Part shown: in pieces, positions 43,048 through 55,097 of the stretch
Layout of the letters: each line of letters opens with the position of its first letter
Position numbering within the stretch: position 1 is the first letter of the stretch
Assembly: GCA_021495925.1 (NCBI GenBank)
Contig: JAKEKT010000014.1
Span: 186,001-250,000, forward strand
Origin: Diplodia intermedia
Lineage: Eukaryota; Ascomycota; Dothideomycetes; Botryosphaeriales; Botryosphaeriaceae
Reading direction: 5' to 3'
DNA: 64,000 nucleotides
The notes under the pieces: generated by a model
The model's input: only the letters and a program-made list of their open reading frames with translations
The model's database searches: none
What the model was told of the DNA's origin: nothing
Position numbers and translations under genes: made by a program

Positions 43048-44303
43048 GACTATGTTCCTCTCGCGTCTTCTTCTAATCCATCAAACAAGATATGAGCACG
43101 GGAGCTCTTTTGTCGCAAAGTCGCAGGTCTAACAGCAGGCGCATCGGCGGGCGCAGCGCGGGTGCGGCGGCGATAACAGTAGTCCGATCGCGGCGGCGCG
43201 AACGATTGTCGTGCGTCGATCGTAGTCCAAAACGTGAAGAGGTCTTCAACGAGCGTGCGGCGTTTTTGCAGGCGGATCAGAGCCTCAGCAGTGAGTGGCG
43301 GCGGCAGGTTCAATGCAACCGCGTCAATGGTGGTAGGTCCTGGTGGAGAGGAACGAACGCCGCTTAGAAGCAGGACAAGGCTGCAGTGCATGCAACGGGG
43401 CCAGGGATTGGACAGGTCCAACGTCGTGGACCCAGAACGCTGACTTTGCGTGCGAGGGTGGAGAGTGGGCGATGAGCTGGTCTTCTGCCCGCGAGCCGCG
43501 CAACCCTATTGTATGTACATACGATTGCCGGATTCTAGGCCGTCGCCTGTGGCGGCACGCCCTGCGCCGTTGGACACTATCTGCTGAGCCGCCTCCTTCT
43601 TCTGTCGCCCGAGGCGATCCTCCCGGCACATGTGTCCAGTGGTGGCTGCCCCACGACTCGTCGCGATACGGCAAGCCATCGCGTGTCCTGCACCGATCAG
43701 AGCCTCACGTTACTAATCCTGTCTGCCTTTGTCTGTGCATACGAACAAGACCTTTGACAACTCACTCCCCCGCCGAGCTTTGGGCAGGCCTGGTAGCTGT
43801 TCTGCACCGTCACGAGTAGTAACACCGGGAACGTTGATTTGTACCAAAGACGATTTTTTTCTATTAGATATTACGAGAGTTTCGGTGCCCTAGTGGCCGC
43901 TTGTACATATCCTGATAAGGCTAGTACGCAGGGTATCAAGGGGGTATACGCAGTTGCCTCAAACCCAGAGCAACGAGACAAAAAACAAAAGAACCAAACG
44001 AAAAAAAGAGCACTGAACACAAATGCGCAATGGTGGTATCAATCTAGACGAGGTAGGAACGAGAGACCGCCAACAGCCGCAAATGCAAAAATGAGCATAC
44101 CCCAAATGAGAGACGACGGTGAGTGGGAGAGAGTACTGGGTTTTGAGTGTACTGCGATAGTTTTGGTATTTGTCGGTTAGAAGAGTGGTGGTAGCTCGCG
44201 TTGTGGTACTTCAACCAAGTGACAGCGGCTTGTGGTGCCCAACTTTTCCGTCATTGCGTCGTGGCAGTCGTCGAGGGAGGAAAAATCCCACCACCCCTTG
44301 CGC
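43048..44303. other. Upstream region of UBTD-like gene with a possible uORF
   Basis: No family is recognised here. A minus-strand open frame from the ATG at 43391 stops at 43050, two bases before the proposed UBTD start codon, so it could be an upstream ORF. The part from about 43830 to 44303 is A/T-richer and probably the 3' flank of the PH-domain gene. Confidence 0.4.
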
Positions 44304-46481
44304 TTACGCAGTAGCCTGGACAGCGGGAGTCGAGGACTGGCCAACGGCAACAGCGTCGGGGACGACGTCGCCAATGGCGGGCTTGTTCTCCTCGTCCTTC
44401 TTCTCCTCCTCGCCCTCCTGCTTGGCCTCCTCGGTGGCGGCCGTCTCCTCAGGCTTGTTCTCAGCCTCCTCATCGACCTTGGCGGGAGTAGTGGGCTCCT
44501 TCTTCTCCTTCTTGTCCTTGGCAGCCTTGCTGGGGTTGCGGAACAGACCGCCGAGACCACGCTTCTTCTCGCCCTCGGTCTCACCCTCAGCGGTGTTCTT
44601 GGCACCGAAGTTGCCGAAGAAAGAGGTGCGGCGCTTCTCCTTGCTGAGCTCGGGAGCAGCGGGAGCAGCGGCGGTGGCCGAGGTGCCAGCAGTCTCGCCC
44701 TCAACGGCGGGAGCGGCCTCACCCTCAACAGGCTTGGCCTCCTCCTTGGGAGCCTCAGTGGCGGCGGGAGTGGTGGCAGGGGACTTGGCCTTGGCGAACT
44801 TGCTGAAGAAACCGCCCTTCTCCTTAGCGGGAGTGGTAGCGGTAGCAGCGGCGGGGGCCTCGCCATCAGCGGTCTTGGGAGCCTCCTCAGCGGGCTTGGC
44901 CTCCTCACCCTCGAGAGCCTTCACGGCCTCCTCGTTGGCAGCGGGAGCGGCCTCGCCGTCCTTGGGGGGAACGACGGGGGCGGCCTCAGCCTCCTTCTTC
45001 TCGACAGTAGGGCTGCGGACCTTCTCGAAGAAACCACCGAAGATGGAGGTGCGCTTGTTCGCCTTGGGGGTGGGCTTGGCCTCCTCGACCTTGGCCTCCT
45101 CAGGCTTGGCCTCACCCTCAGCGGGCTTGGCCTCCTCAGCGGGAGCAGCAGCCTCAGCGGCAGCCTCAGCTAAAGAGCCGTTAGTATCAAGCATCTCGAA
45201 GCAAATTGGTTTCATCGACTTACCAGCAGGGGCCTCAGTGGCGGCCTCGGCCTTGGGCTCCTCAGCCTCCTCGCCCTCCTTCTTGGCCTCCTCCTCCTTG
45301 GCCTCCTCCTTCTTCACCTCCTTCTTCTCGTGCTCCTTCTTGCCAAGAAGACCACCGAAAACGGAGGCCCTCTTGCGCGACTGAGAGCGGGACTTGGTCT
45401 TCTTGCTCTTCTTCTTCTTGCCATCAGCGTCCTCGCCAGAGCTGGAGGAGGAAGAGCCGCGACGCTCATCGCCCTCGGGCTTAACCTCGGTGCTCTTCTT
45501 GGGGGCGGTCTCCTCAGCCTTAGCGGCGGCAGCGGGAGCGGCGGGCTTGCCTAAGCGAGACGTTAGCTGGATCCACATAGCACGATGCGGAAGCAAGCGA
45601 AGCGCAGTGTGCGTGCGTCGACGCATGAGTCAACAACACTGCCTCGCATGTGACGAAACTTACCAAGCTTCTCGATGGTCTCCTTGTACTCCTCACTGGC
45701 GGTGATGGCCTCGGTGGCCTCCTTGGCCTCCTCGACGGTCTTCTCGACGGCAACAACCCAGCCATCGCGCTCGGTGGTGTTGGTGGCCTCGAAAGAGTGC
45801 TTGTGGCCGTGGAGCTTGAAGGAGAAGACCTTGTTGCCCTCCTTGGCGACCTCAGTAGCCTCAGCCTGCAGGATCTTGTCAGCATGTGATTTCTTCAGCG
45901 ATCGGGCGATCGGAACGCACCAGCTTCAGGACGCCCTCAGGGGCGGACTTCTGGTCGGCGTGCTTGGCGAAGAAAATAAGACCCTTGCCGGTCTTGCTGG
46001 CCCAGGCGACGGCAGAGTGGCCGTGCTCGCCCTTCTCGCCGCGGAGGAAGCCGTTCAGGCTCTCCTTGGGGACGGCCTCCTCCTCGCCGAACCAGAAGTA
46101 CTTCTTGGAGAAAGTAAGACCCCTGCGACGCGAGCGTTAGCAAACTGCGGTAGGCAAGAGCGCGGCGAGCGGGGAAGCATACTTGATCAGACCAGGGGCC
46201 TTGTAGCCGAGAGCGCCAGAGTAGACGGGCTCAGCGGTGATCTTGACCTCGCCCTCGGCGGTCTTCTCCTCCTTGGGCAGGGCGGTGGTCTCCTCGGTGG
46301 CGGCGGCGGGCTCAGCACCCTCAGCAGCGGCCTCGGCGGCGGGCGCCTCGGTGGTGGCAGGAGCCTCCTCAGTCTTTGCCTCCTCAGCGGGGGCGGTCTC
46401 AGCGACGACGGGAGTCTCGATGGGAGCCTCAGCGGCGACCGGCTCGGCGACCGGGGTCTCGACAGGCTTCGCGTCAGACAT
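44304..46481 (-). CDS. PH-domain protein with Ala/Glu/Pro-rich flanks
   Basis: Five exons (46481-46183, 46122-45921, 45865-45664, 45550-45224, 45169-44304) give 631 residues. After an Ala/Glu/Pro-rich leader (1-85), ALGYKAPGLIKGLTFSKKYF begins a pleckstrin-homology-like domain (about 88-235), with YFWFGEE, GLIFFAKHAD, VFSFKLHGHKHSFEA and RDGWVVAVEK. This resembles fungal proteins annotated as meiotically up-regulated Mug6/PH type. The C-terminal 390 residues alternate Ala/Glu/Pro/Lys low complexity with five short motifs around Ser-x-Phe-Gly-Gly: RASVFGGLLGKK, RTSIFGGFFEK, KGGFFSKFAK, RRTSFFGNFGAK and RGLGGLFRNPSK. It probably binds membrane lipids or a partner at the cell cortex; this is inference. 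The last intron joins AGK-type sequence to AEAAAEAAA in phase. Confidence 0.85.
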
Positions 46482-49400
46482 TGTGGGTGGTGTGTTGTGG
46501 TTGCGGTGAGCGGGTATTAGGCTTGCGGGTGTAGAAAAGTCGACGGGCTGGCGCGTCGACAGAAGAGGAGTGGATAGAAAAGGACAAGGGTATCAAGGGT
46601 ATCTCTGAAAAGCAAGCAGCAATGCAACAGGCCAAGCTCGACGACCGTGAGGTGAGGCGAGTTGGAGTGTAGCAGAAGCAGCGCGAAGGCGGATGAAGTA
46701 GGACGAGCGAGCGGGCGCGGTGGTTTTGATGGCTGGGCGCAGGGGCAGCGAGTACTAGGGAGAGAGCGCCGAAGCGACGTTTGGCAATTTGCGCTAGGCT
46801 TCTCTGACAATCAGCAATAAACGTGATTCACGAGGGCCAATCGTCATAATATTTATGCACGGCGCCTGAGCTTGGGCTTGAGCTGCTGCGTCGCCCTGGC
46901 CGGCGCGAGTGCGACAACGGGCGCCATCTGGTCGCATGACACCCCAGGCCAAACACCGCCAGCAATTGCAGCAACCCGTCGCGACCGCGGCTTCCCTGAA
47001 ACTTTTGACGTTATCAGTCGCGCGTCGCTCGTAGCCCGTCTGGGCCGGCTGCAGCAGGGTTCCCGCCGCGGGCTTCTCCACCGGCGCGCCTCTCTCATCA
47101 GGCCATGGCGCACCCGCCCGCGCTGCTGCTGCTGCTGCTGGTGGGCACAGTGGGCAGCTCTGCGGCGCGCATCGCCCGGCACCGCTGCGCGCAGGCTGGC
47201 CCCGCGAGCATCAACACCGCACAAGCCGGGCGCAGAGCACCAGCACCCGCCAAGGCTGCGCACGGGACGCTGGTGGAGCGCGGAAGAGATTACAGGCCTT
47301 AGCCTCTTCTCAGCAAATGGGCTGCGCAGATCCTTGAGTAGCGCCGGCACACGGTCCTTTGCACATGGCCGGCGACGCAGGGTGGATGCGCCAGGGTTCG
47401 CGGCGTTTCGTCCCCGCCGCTCATCTCGAGGCCGCGCTGCTCGGGCTCACGTCCAATGCACGCCAGATCGATGCCGATGGCGGCGCCAGAGCAACGGCCG
47501 GCGACTGGCCGGGCAAGGCAGGTCGCGCGACGGCGGGCAGGCGGCGGCGGCGCCAGCAGGCTCCCGCCTCACGTGCGCGCCCGAAGCGGCAAGGAAGGCA
47601 CACGGACAACTCATGGGAAATTCTGCCGCCGCCGCGGGGATCGCCATGTGATTCACGTACAGGCGAGTCAGCGGGCAGAAGGATGGCCCCTTTCACTGGC
47701 TGGCGCCGCCGAACGCTGGCCGTCCATCGCGGCGGTCAGCGCAGCCCGCAGCCAGAGCGCCGGCAAGCGCTGTACCACGCAAGCCACCCAGATGGACAAA
47801 AGAGCCTCCTCCTTCCCGTCGGGACGCTCGCCGGCCACCGGCCACGCTCATTTTTTTCTGATCCCGCGCCCGCACCCCGGGCTGATCTCAATGACCTCGG
47901 GATGCGTGCCGGTGCCGGGCAGGCGACGCGTGCTCCCGATCCGGACAGAGCCACAGTGGCCGAGAGTACGAAGCCGGTACCGTGGATGCAGCCTCAAGCG
48001 GTGAACGGCCTGGACTTCGGATCACGAGAGGCCATAATCTACCAGAACCACAAAACAACCGCCATCATGAAGCGCCTGATGAAACGCCCAGCATCTGCCA
48101 GATTGCCCCAGCCACCGCCGGCCAGCAGAACCCAAGGTCCACCGCAGCGCTCCAGATCCTGCATCAAATACTCTCTCTCAAACGCGCTTACCTGAGGCAA
48201 AGAGAAAAAACGCTGCGTCGCGGGTAACCGCATCGGGGTGTCGGCCTGCCAACTAAGCCGATGATGGTACGGGCCCGCCGCCGTCCAACCGCGACCCCTG
48301 ACCGGACCCCGGTTTCCCATGCAGGGCTGTTGTGCTCACCGCCTCGGTGCGCTCGACCGGCGGGAACACCTAGCTCTCTCCGCTCCGTCCAAGGGTTCTG
48401 TCGCCCGTCCCTCTTCGCTGGCCTCCCAGCGCCCGCGCGCGCGAGCCGCAAGCACTGTCGCTCCCGCCGGATTCTTAGAAATGAGATCCTCCCTACTGGG
48501 CCTCGGTGGGCCAGCCTTCGCGCCGCGGGTGGGCCCTCTACGGGAGGCGCCCGTCGGTTGTTTCCCAATCTCATTTCATCTTCGACAAATCTCCAGCAAG
48601 AAAGCGCGGCGCAGTGGCACGCGCTCCACCCCGCCCGGCCCCTACGCCGGAGATACATATCGAGCAGACAGATTTTGACGATGCCATCATGTCAACGGGC
48701 TCGATCACTGCTCTCTCGAGCCCTATCGGACGCGGTCTAGCTCCGGTCTGGGCAACGGTCGCCGAGAGGGGCAGAGAAACGAGACAAGGATCGACGTGGT
48801 GGTTGCTCTCGCCTCATCGTCCTCCACCATGCGTGCCCTCAGCCCGCGTAGCGAGAGAACATTCCAAAGAATATTCCACGAGAGACAGTCGATCATGAGA
48901 GTGGCAACCAAGCGAGACGAACGCAACGAAGAATCGATACGAACCCGTGCCGCCGTGCCCGCATAGCGCGCGCATCAACGTCAATCGGAGAATTTCGAGA
49001 ACAAAAAATAATGCAGACAACGAGCCAAGCCATGGTACGGACGTTAAGCTTTCACGGGATAAGACATCCATGCACATCATTCGCGCCCGAGATTGAGGAT
49101 TTGATTGCTGACTGGCTTGCGGGCCGCAACACCAACCGACTAACATCGTCACGGCCTGACCAAAAGCCATCCTCGCCACAGATCGTCTTCATTGTGCACC
49201 GACGAATGATTACTTGCCCTGATCGCCGCGCCGTTCACCTTCTAGAAGCTTTCCCTTTCTTCACCCCTTCTTCCCCACACCATCCCTTCTCCCTCTCCCG
49301 TTGAACATAATCCCACGTTCTCTTGAGGCTTCTCTTTGGCCGGGACGAAGTAATCGAACCGTTGGCCCGTGGCACGAATCCGGTAAAGCCCGTCCCGAGC

Positions 49401-50920
49401 CAATCAACCGAACGAGTGGTTGATGTTGCTCGTCAATGCACTTCATGATCGTCTCGTTCGACAATTTGATAACAGAATTCGAATTCGAATCCCCAGCCAG
49501 AGCATTCATGCCCACTTCCTTTTCCCGCTCCCCCACGCCTCGGACGAGTCTAAGCATAGAGGACTGCTCCAATGTGCAATTACACCAACTCTCACATCAT
49601 TGCCATCAACAGACACAATACCCGCAGTATCATTGGCAAAAGAACTCCACTTTGAAGAAAAAAGAATAGGGACCCCGTTGTGCCGTCTGCGGGTTTTCGG
49701 GAACCCGCAAATCTCGGCCTCTTTCACCCTTCCATCCTTCCCTTCCTTCGATCAAGGCCAAGACCCGAGCCAAGTCCAATACAAGCTCAGACCGCCGACG
49801 CTTCAAAGCGTTTCATAGAACAAGATGTACAAAGCATAATTGCACATACACACACACGTCTACATACAAAACACATATTCTACAAGAAAAGAACAACACA
49901 CACACATACACGCAATCTCTCCTCTTCCCACCACATACCGCACACTACACACATACGCATCATACAAGGCTCCCGTCTGCAACCACTTTCCCCAAAAGAC
50001 GCCATTCCAACTTTAAAAACTTTGGGCGCCAAAACGACCCGACCAGTGGACCGTGCCGCGCTCGCACCATCTCGCTCGAGGTAAAGAGAACGAGAGCAGA
50101 GGGAGGGCAGAGGGCAGAAGGTGGATAAACGCGCGCACACTGTTCACCCCTCGAACCCCCCGGCCCCTTCCCACGCTCCGATCCTCCTTTTCCTCTTCCC
50201 TTTATCCATTCTTCTGACTAAACCTGATCTCTTGCCACCCCAGCCCTACGATCGAAGTTGAAGAAAAGGGAAAATAAAAGAGGGGACGGACACGCCCAAT
50301 ATGCACCTCATCTCCCGCGCCCGCTAGCTAGTCCGTGATTCCACCCACCCACGCCCCACCGCGGCGTCAAAGCTCACACCTCACACCTCACATCCACCCC
50401 TCCAACAAGCAGAGAGAAAGAGCCTCATAGTCACACACGCACACAACATACACACATAGCGAGAGAGAGAGAGCCGATACACCGACCAAGGAGAAGAGAA
50501 CGGGGGAAAAAAAACCAAACGTCGTAATGATGCTTTTTCAACCTGCCAACCAACAACCAACAAGAAACAGCAAACCGGTCCCAGAGATCCTTTCCGTCTT
50601 CGTTTCGACATTCAGTTCTCCCCCATTATTTCCCAATGCCAATACAAGTAGCAATAAAGTGAAGAAAACCAGAATGCTATCGTCCACGCGCGCCCGCATT
50701 GTTTTACTGGAGCGAGCCATCGGTAATAAGATGCCGCCTTCATATCCGAAGGGCGGAACTTGATGCATGCCAACGCAACGCAACGCACGCACACGCGTCC
50801 GTGTGCATGTGAGAGTAATGATCTGCGTGAGATGCCTGAGAGGCCTATGATCTCTGTCTGATATTTGCGTGTGCGTGTGCGTGTGCGCGATTGATATGAT
50901 GAGCGAGCTAAGTCAACGGC
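46482..50920. other. 4.4 kb without a convincing gene
   Basis: From 46482 to about 49300 the DNA is GC-rich and open in many frames at once, which gives long but meaningless ORFs. One small frame at 47105-47302 encodes a signal-peptide-like start (see separate entry). From 49300 to 50900 the sequence is simpler, with CA/GT microsatellites (49848-49915, 50865-50890), GA runs (50459-50472) and a GAATTCGAATTCGAATCC repeat (49475-49492). It probably includes the 3' UTR of the Vsb1-like gene and the promoter of the PH-domain gene. Confidence 0.5.
47105..47302 (+). CDS. Possible small secreted protein (doubtful)
   Basis: A 65-codon frame starting at a GCCATGG context encodes MAHPPALLLLLLVGTVGSSA, a textbook signal peptide with a small-residue cleavage region. 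The remaining 40 residues are Ala/Arg-rich with one Cys. The Leu run comes from a (CTG)n repeat, so the signal may be chance. No intron or homology is seen. Confidence 0.2.
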   Translation: MAHPPALLLLLLVGTVGSSAARIARHRCAQAGPASINTAQAGRRAPAPAKAAHGTLVERGRDYRP

Positions 50921-53900
50921 TCAGCTTGCCGTGACGAGGACGTATCTGCCAGAAATCAACTGCGTTAGCCACATGTCCCGCCGACCCCTTTACTTTTTTT
51001 CCCGCGATTTAGCAGAGATGGGGGGAGGGAGGGAGGATGCGAGTAGGCGGCCCGGCGCCGGCAGTGGGGAGAAGGGGCGGGAAACGAACGACCGGCCAAC
51101 GCCACTGACGACTGACGACCGTCGATCGCTCGTCTTCCCGTTCCCACCCGCCCAACCCCATACTCGACTTTGACAATAATAGCGGGAGCGGGAGCGCCAG
51201 CATGTGATCGAGCTGCTGCTGTTGCGACCCGTCGCTGCCGCTTTCCCGCCGCCGTCGCCAATCCGACATCATCGAAGGACGGGAATCCGGCATTGGGGGG
51301 CTGAAAAGGGGTAAAGGAAAGGAAAAACTTACGAGGTGATAGCATTCATCCGCTCGCTCGTCAACTTCAGACAGATCCTCAATAACTCACTCGCAACCTC
51401 CGGCTGCTTCCTCTCCAACTCCTTCCACTTCTCCCGCGTCAGCAGCCACGCCACCGTCTCCGTCTCCGCCGCGACGGTTCCCGTGCGGTCCGTCTCGCTG
51501 AAGAATGGCAGCTCGCCGCACGTCGTGCCCGCCTGGATGCTCTCGTAGTAGTGGCCCTGCTCGAGGTCGTAATCCGCGCGCAGAGACCCCCTTTCGACGA
51601 GGTAAAATCCGTTGGGGTCGTCGCCGCGCGAGTAGAGTACCGTGCCGGCCGGGAACTCGCGGCGCTGGAAGTACGGTGTGGCGCGGTGCCAGAAGTCGAT
51701 GTCGCGGTCCGACAGGTCCTGGAAGGTCAGCAGCATGAGGGGGATGGGCTGCGCAAAGTTCTTCCATTTGTCGGGCGTAAGCACGTTGCTGTGCTCATCA
51801 ACTGTGGCGTTCTTGTGGTCCGCAAGTGCGAGGTTGGCGGCCTCGTGCAGCAGCGCCCGCCGTGGCGAGTTGAAGGCCCCGTCAAACGGGTTTGCCTGGA
51901 TGCCGTTGAGCTTCGGCGGCGTGATGGAAAGAGGTCCGGCTTCCTTGGGCGAGCCGCCCAGTGATCTGGCGCGTGCGTGCAGTGTGCCTAGCAGTTCGTT
52001 CTCGCACCATTCTAGCGCCTTGTTCAAAGTTTCGAACCTCTGGGGAGGTGGGCAGTGCTCGTCATTGCTCTCCGCTGGGGCAAACAAGCCTACCATAGAC
52101 AGGCCCTGGCCGACCTCATCGTTGAGCGAGATGCTTGAAATCACTAGCGTGACGTTCCTCCGGTGGAGGATCCGGTTGAGCCGCACCAGTACCTCTGCGG
52201 CAGAATAGTCTATTCCAATCACGTGGACCATATCCAACACAACGTATCGGATCGGCCGGGTCCGGAATTGCTCCTCATCGACCAACTTGCGGATGTCATT
52301 CTCGACGGACACAATGGTCCCGAAGAAGAGATAGCCGGCAATCTTGGCAACATAGACCTGCTGGCCGACTTCACGGAGGTATTTCTGATGCAACGGAGGC
52401 CGGCGGACCGTTGACTGCGCAATTGCTCCATTGTAGGTCGATCTGATGACTGGCGTCCGCGATGTCTGAACGACGTACGTGAGGCATGCCAGTACGATTC
52501 CAGCAAGGACACCCCAGACGAAGTCGTAGATGCCCATGATCAAAACGATCGTGACAATCTGTTCCATCCATTAGTACGTGGAATGAGGACAATATCTCGG
52601 TTACATACCGTCAGATATTCCAGAAGCGTCAACCTGCCGAGCGTGTCCCAGAGAGCCTCCTTGAGCAAGTCAATGCCTAGGTAGAAGATTAAGGTGCCGA
52701 CAACCATGATTGGGACATATCCGATCATTCCTGGGCCAGCCATCCAAACGCCGGTCGTAGCCGCAGCAAGCATGAGACCGGCCATGCGGCTGTTGCCACC
52801 GTGGTCCATAAACATGACACTGTTCACGTACACGAGGTAGTTCTGCGCCTGTTAGCTTCACAATACATCGCGGCGCATCCGAGAACTGTACCTGTATGCT
52901 TCCCACGAAACCCGACAGGCTGTTCGACAGACCATGAGCAATAAGCTCCCGGTTAATGTCCACGTCATCCTCCTTTGCGGACAAGGCGAGTGCCGGTACA
53001 TTGATCGGCACGTGGATAATGCCGAAGAAGGACAGCGCAAACATTGTGGGAATGGTCCTAAAGATGGCGGACCAATCAACGACGGAGAAATCTACATGAA
53101 ATTAGCCAGAGCACTTCAACCGGAGGTCATGGGATGCTCACCGTAGAGGGTATAAAAGTGATAGAATGGCACGCCTGACTCTGGTTTTTCGAAAACCCAA
53201 CCAGCATTCCGGGCCTTATCAAGATTAAAATGTGATACGCCGGCAACGATTATATGGAAAACGCCAGTGATTAAAACAATAAAAGCCGGCATCAACGCCG
53301 GGTGGTCGTAATAATGTTTGATGACCATGTAGATGATGGCCAAGGCAAGCGGCGCAGTCCATAGTGCGACGGTGTCTGCTTGGAAGAGCTTGTGCAGCGT
53401 GACCAGATTGTACTCCAAGTTGCCGTCGAGTCTAGCCGAGACCTCGATCCCGGTCACGAACAGGAAGAAGCCAACGCCTCCGATGCAGCCGTTGAGGATG
53501 TTGCGGGGAAAGAAACTGACGAGATTGCCGAGCTTGAATAGGCCGAGGGCCCCAAAGATAAGACCAGTGATGATCGAGCTGATTGCGTACGACACAACGA
53601 CGGTTGCGATGATGGCTTTGGGATCCGCTGGCCCCATCCGCGCCATAATCACGTAAGTCATCTTGTGAAAGAAGGGCACCACCTCGATCTGCATCACGTC
53701 AGTTTACGCCATAGTGTGGCAAGTTTGAACACGCATGCGGACGCACCATTTCTGATCCAACGGCCCCCTTGAACGTTGAGCCGCCAAGAGAGTAAACAAG
53801 CTGAGCAACAATGCAGCTGACGAAAAACATTGACAAGCCATCGACTCCTAGACTGGCAAAAATCGGTTCACCAAGGGGGAAAAGAATGATACCTGCGAAG

Positions 53901-55097
53901 TGTTAGCAGGACGTCTTCCGGCCATGGTAAAGTGCGATCGCGGGGCATGAGAGAGTGAAGCAACGTCCAACGTGATTGGTGGATCGCGCTCCGCAGGTTC
54001 GAGGCAAGGGGGTGCAACAACGTGCGTTGACCTGGAGAAAGCATAATCCCGCAAGCCGAATTACGTACAACGGACACTCACCGTACGAAAGCCCGTCCAA
54101 CACATTCAACAACAAACCAAGAAAAACGGCCGGCACGGCGTGGACCGGTTCGAGCACGGCGGTTTCGAAAATTGCCTTTCTGTCCCAGCTCTTTGGATTT
54201 GTCACCCTGTGGAGCCCATCGACGGCCGAATGGGCGGCGCCTGCCACCCGATTCCAGAATTTGCCGGGCCTTGATCTGAGCCCATGCCTCTGACCCTCGA
54301 CGTCCGCCGCCGCCGTGGTGGTGGTGGATCCATAGTGCTTCCTGCTTTGGGGTCTCTTGCTCGGAAGCAGTGACGACGTCTCAGACACGCCGCGGCGATC
54401 GTCCGTCGATCGGCGAGAATCACGGTGAGGCTCGCCGTTGGCGGCAGCGGCCGAGCGCGGCCTGGGGCCTGCCGACGAGACGGGCCGTGGGAGCCTCTCG
54501 GGGAAAGCTTCGCGGTAAGGCTCCGGCGAGGAGGGCTCCGATTCCTCCTCGATGATGTCTGGGGAAGGCAATTCCACAGAGTCCCGTCTCCCGCCCTCGT
54601 AGTCAAAAGTATCGTTGGCTAGCTCGGCCGGGCGTCGACCGCGAGGGCTGCCGGCTCCGGACAGGCGATGGGCAAGGACGCTCGGGGAGCGGAAGGAGCC
54701 GGACTCGGAGAGGGCGTGCATGGAGAGTTCCTGCGTCTTGTCTCTCACACCTTGGGACGAATACTCTGGGGTATCTGCATAGCTGTTAGTCAAGCTTTGC
54801 GGAGGCGGGAGGGCAATTAGGTAAGAGCATGCCTATTGAGCCATGAGTAGCTTGGTGGTAGAAGGAGCGGGCCGGCGTCCGTGTGAAGGATGACGAGAGA
54901 TATCCTCCGCTACTGGTGGTGGGCCGGGGCGGTGACGATATAGGCTGCGGCTTGCTGTGGGCGGTGGAGCTCTCCCCAGGCTGGTAGCTCAGGTCGGCGT
55001 CGTCCACGTACTGGCTGGTAAAGGGCAGATGCAGCCTCGGGGTTGACGGGGCGGCCTGGCGCGGGTCGCCAGGCATCTTGCCCTGGCGTCTCGACAT
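50921..55097 (-). CDS. SLC26/SulP-type transporter with STAS and cNMP-binding domains (Vsb1-like)
   Basis: Eight exons (55097-54833, 54774-54082, 53892-53747, 53688-53142, 53091-52892, 52842-52609, 52558-51333, 50945-50921) give 1111 residues. A Ser/Pro/Arg-rich N-terminal region of about 290 residues precedes ten or more membrane segments, including AVFLGLLLNVLDGLSYG, FVSCIVAQLVYSLGGSTFKG, FPRNILNGCIGGVGFFLF and FFGIIHVPINVPALALS. A STAS-like domain (YLFFGTIVSVENDIRK, YVVLDMVHVIGIDYSAAEVL) and a cyclic-nucleotide-binding-like domain (FPAGTVLYSRGDDPNGFYLV, GTTCGELPFF) follow. This architecture matches yeast YGR125W/Vsb1, a vacuolar membrane protein needed for basic amino acid storage. The first intron appears to be GC-AG. 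If the last intron (51332-50946, 387 bp) is not spliced, the protein ends seven residues earlier at 51329. Confidence 0.88.

Noticed and set aside
44170..45384. 404-codon Ser/Ala-rich plus-strand ORF
   Set aside because: Antisense to the PH-domain protein's Ala/Glu repeats.
46872..48195. Long overlapping plus-strand ORFs (259 and 278 codons)
   Set aside because: Several frames are open at once in GC-rich DNA; composition is Arg/Pro/Ala with no motif, no splice structure and no consistent codon preference.
49475..49492. GAATTCGAATTCGAATCC resembling a tRNA T-arm (TTCGAATCC)
   Set aside because: No acceptor stem, D-arm or anticodon arm could be found at the right spacing; it is a short tandem repeat.
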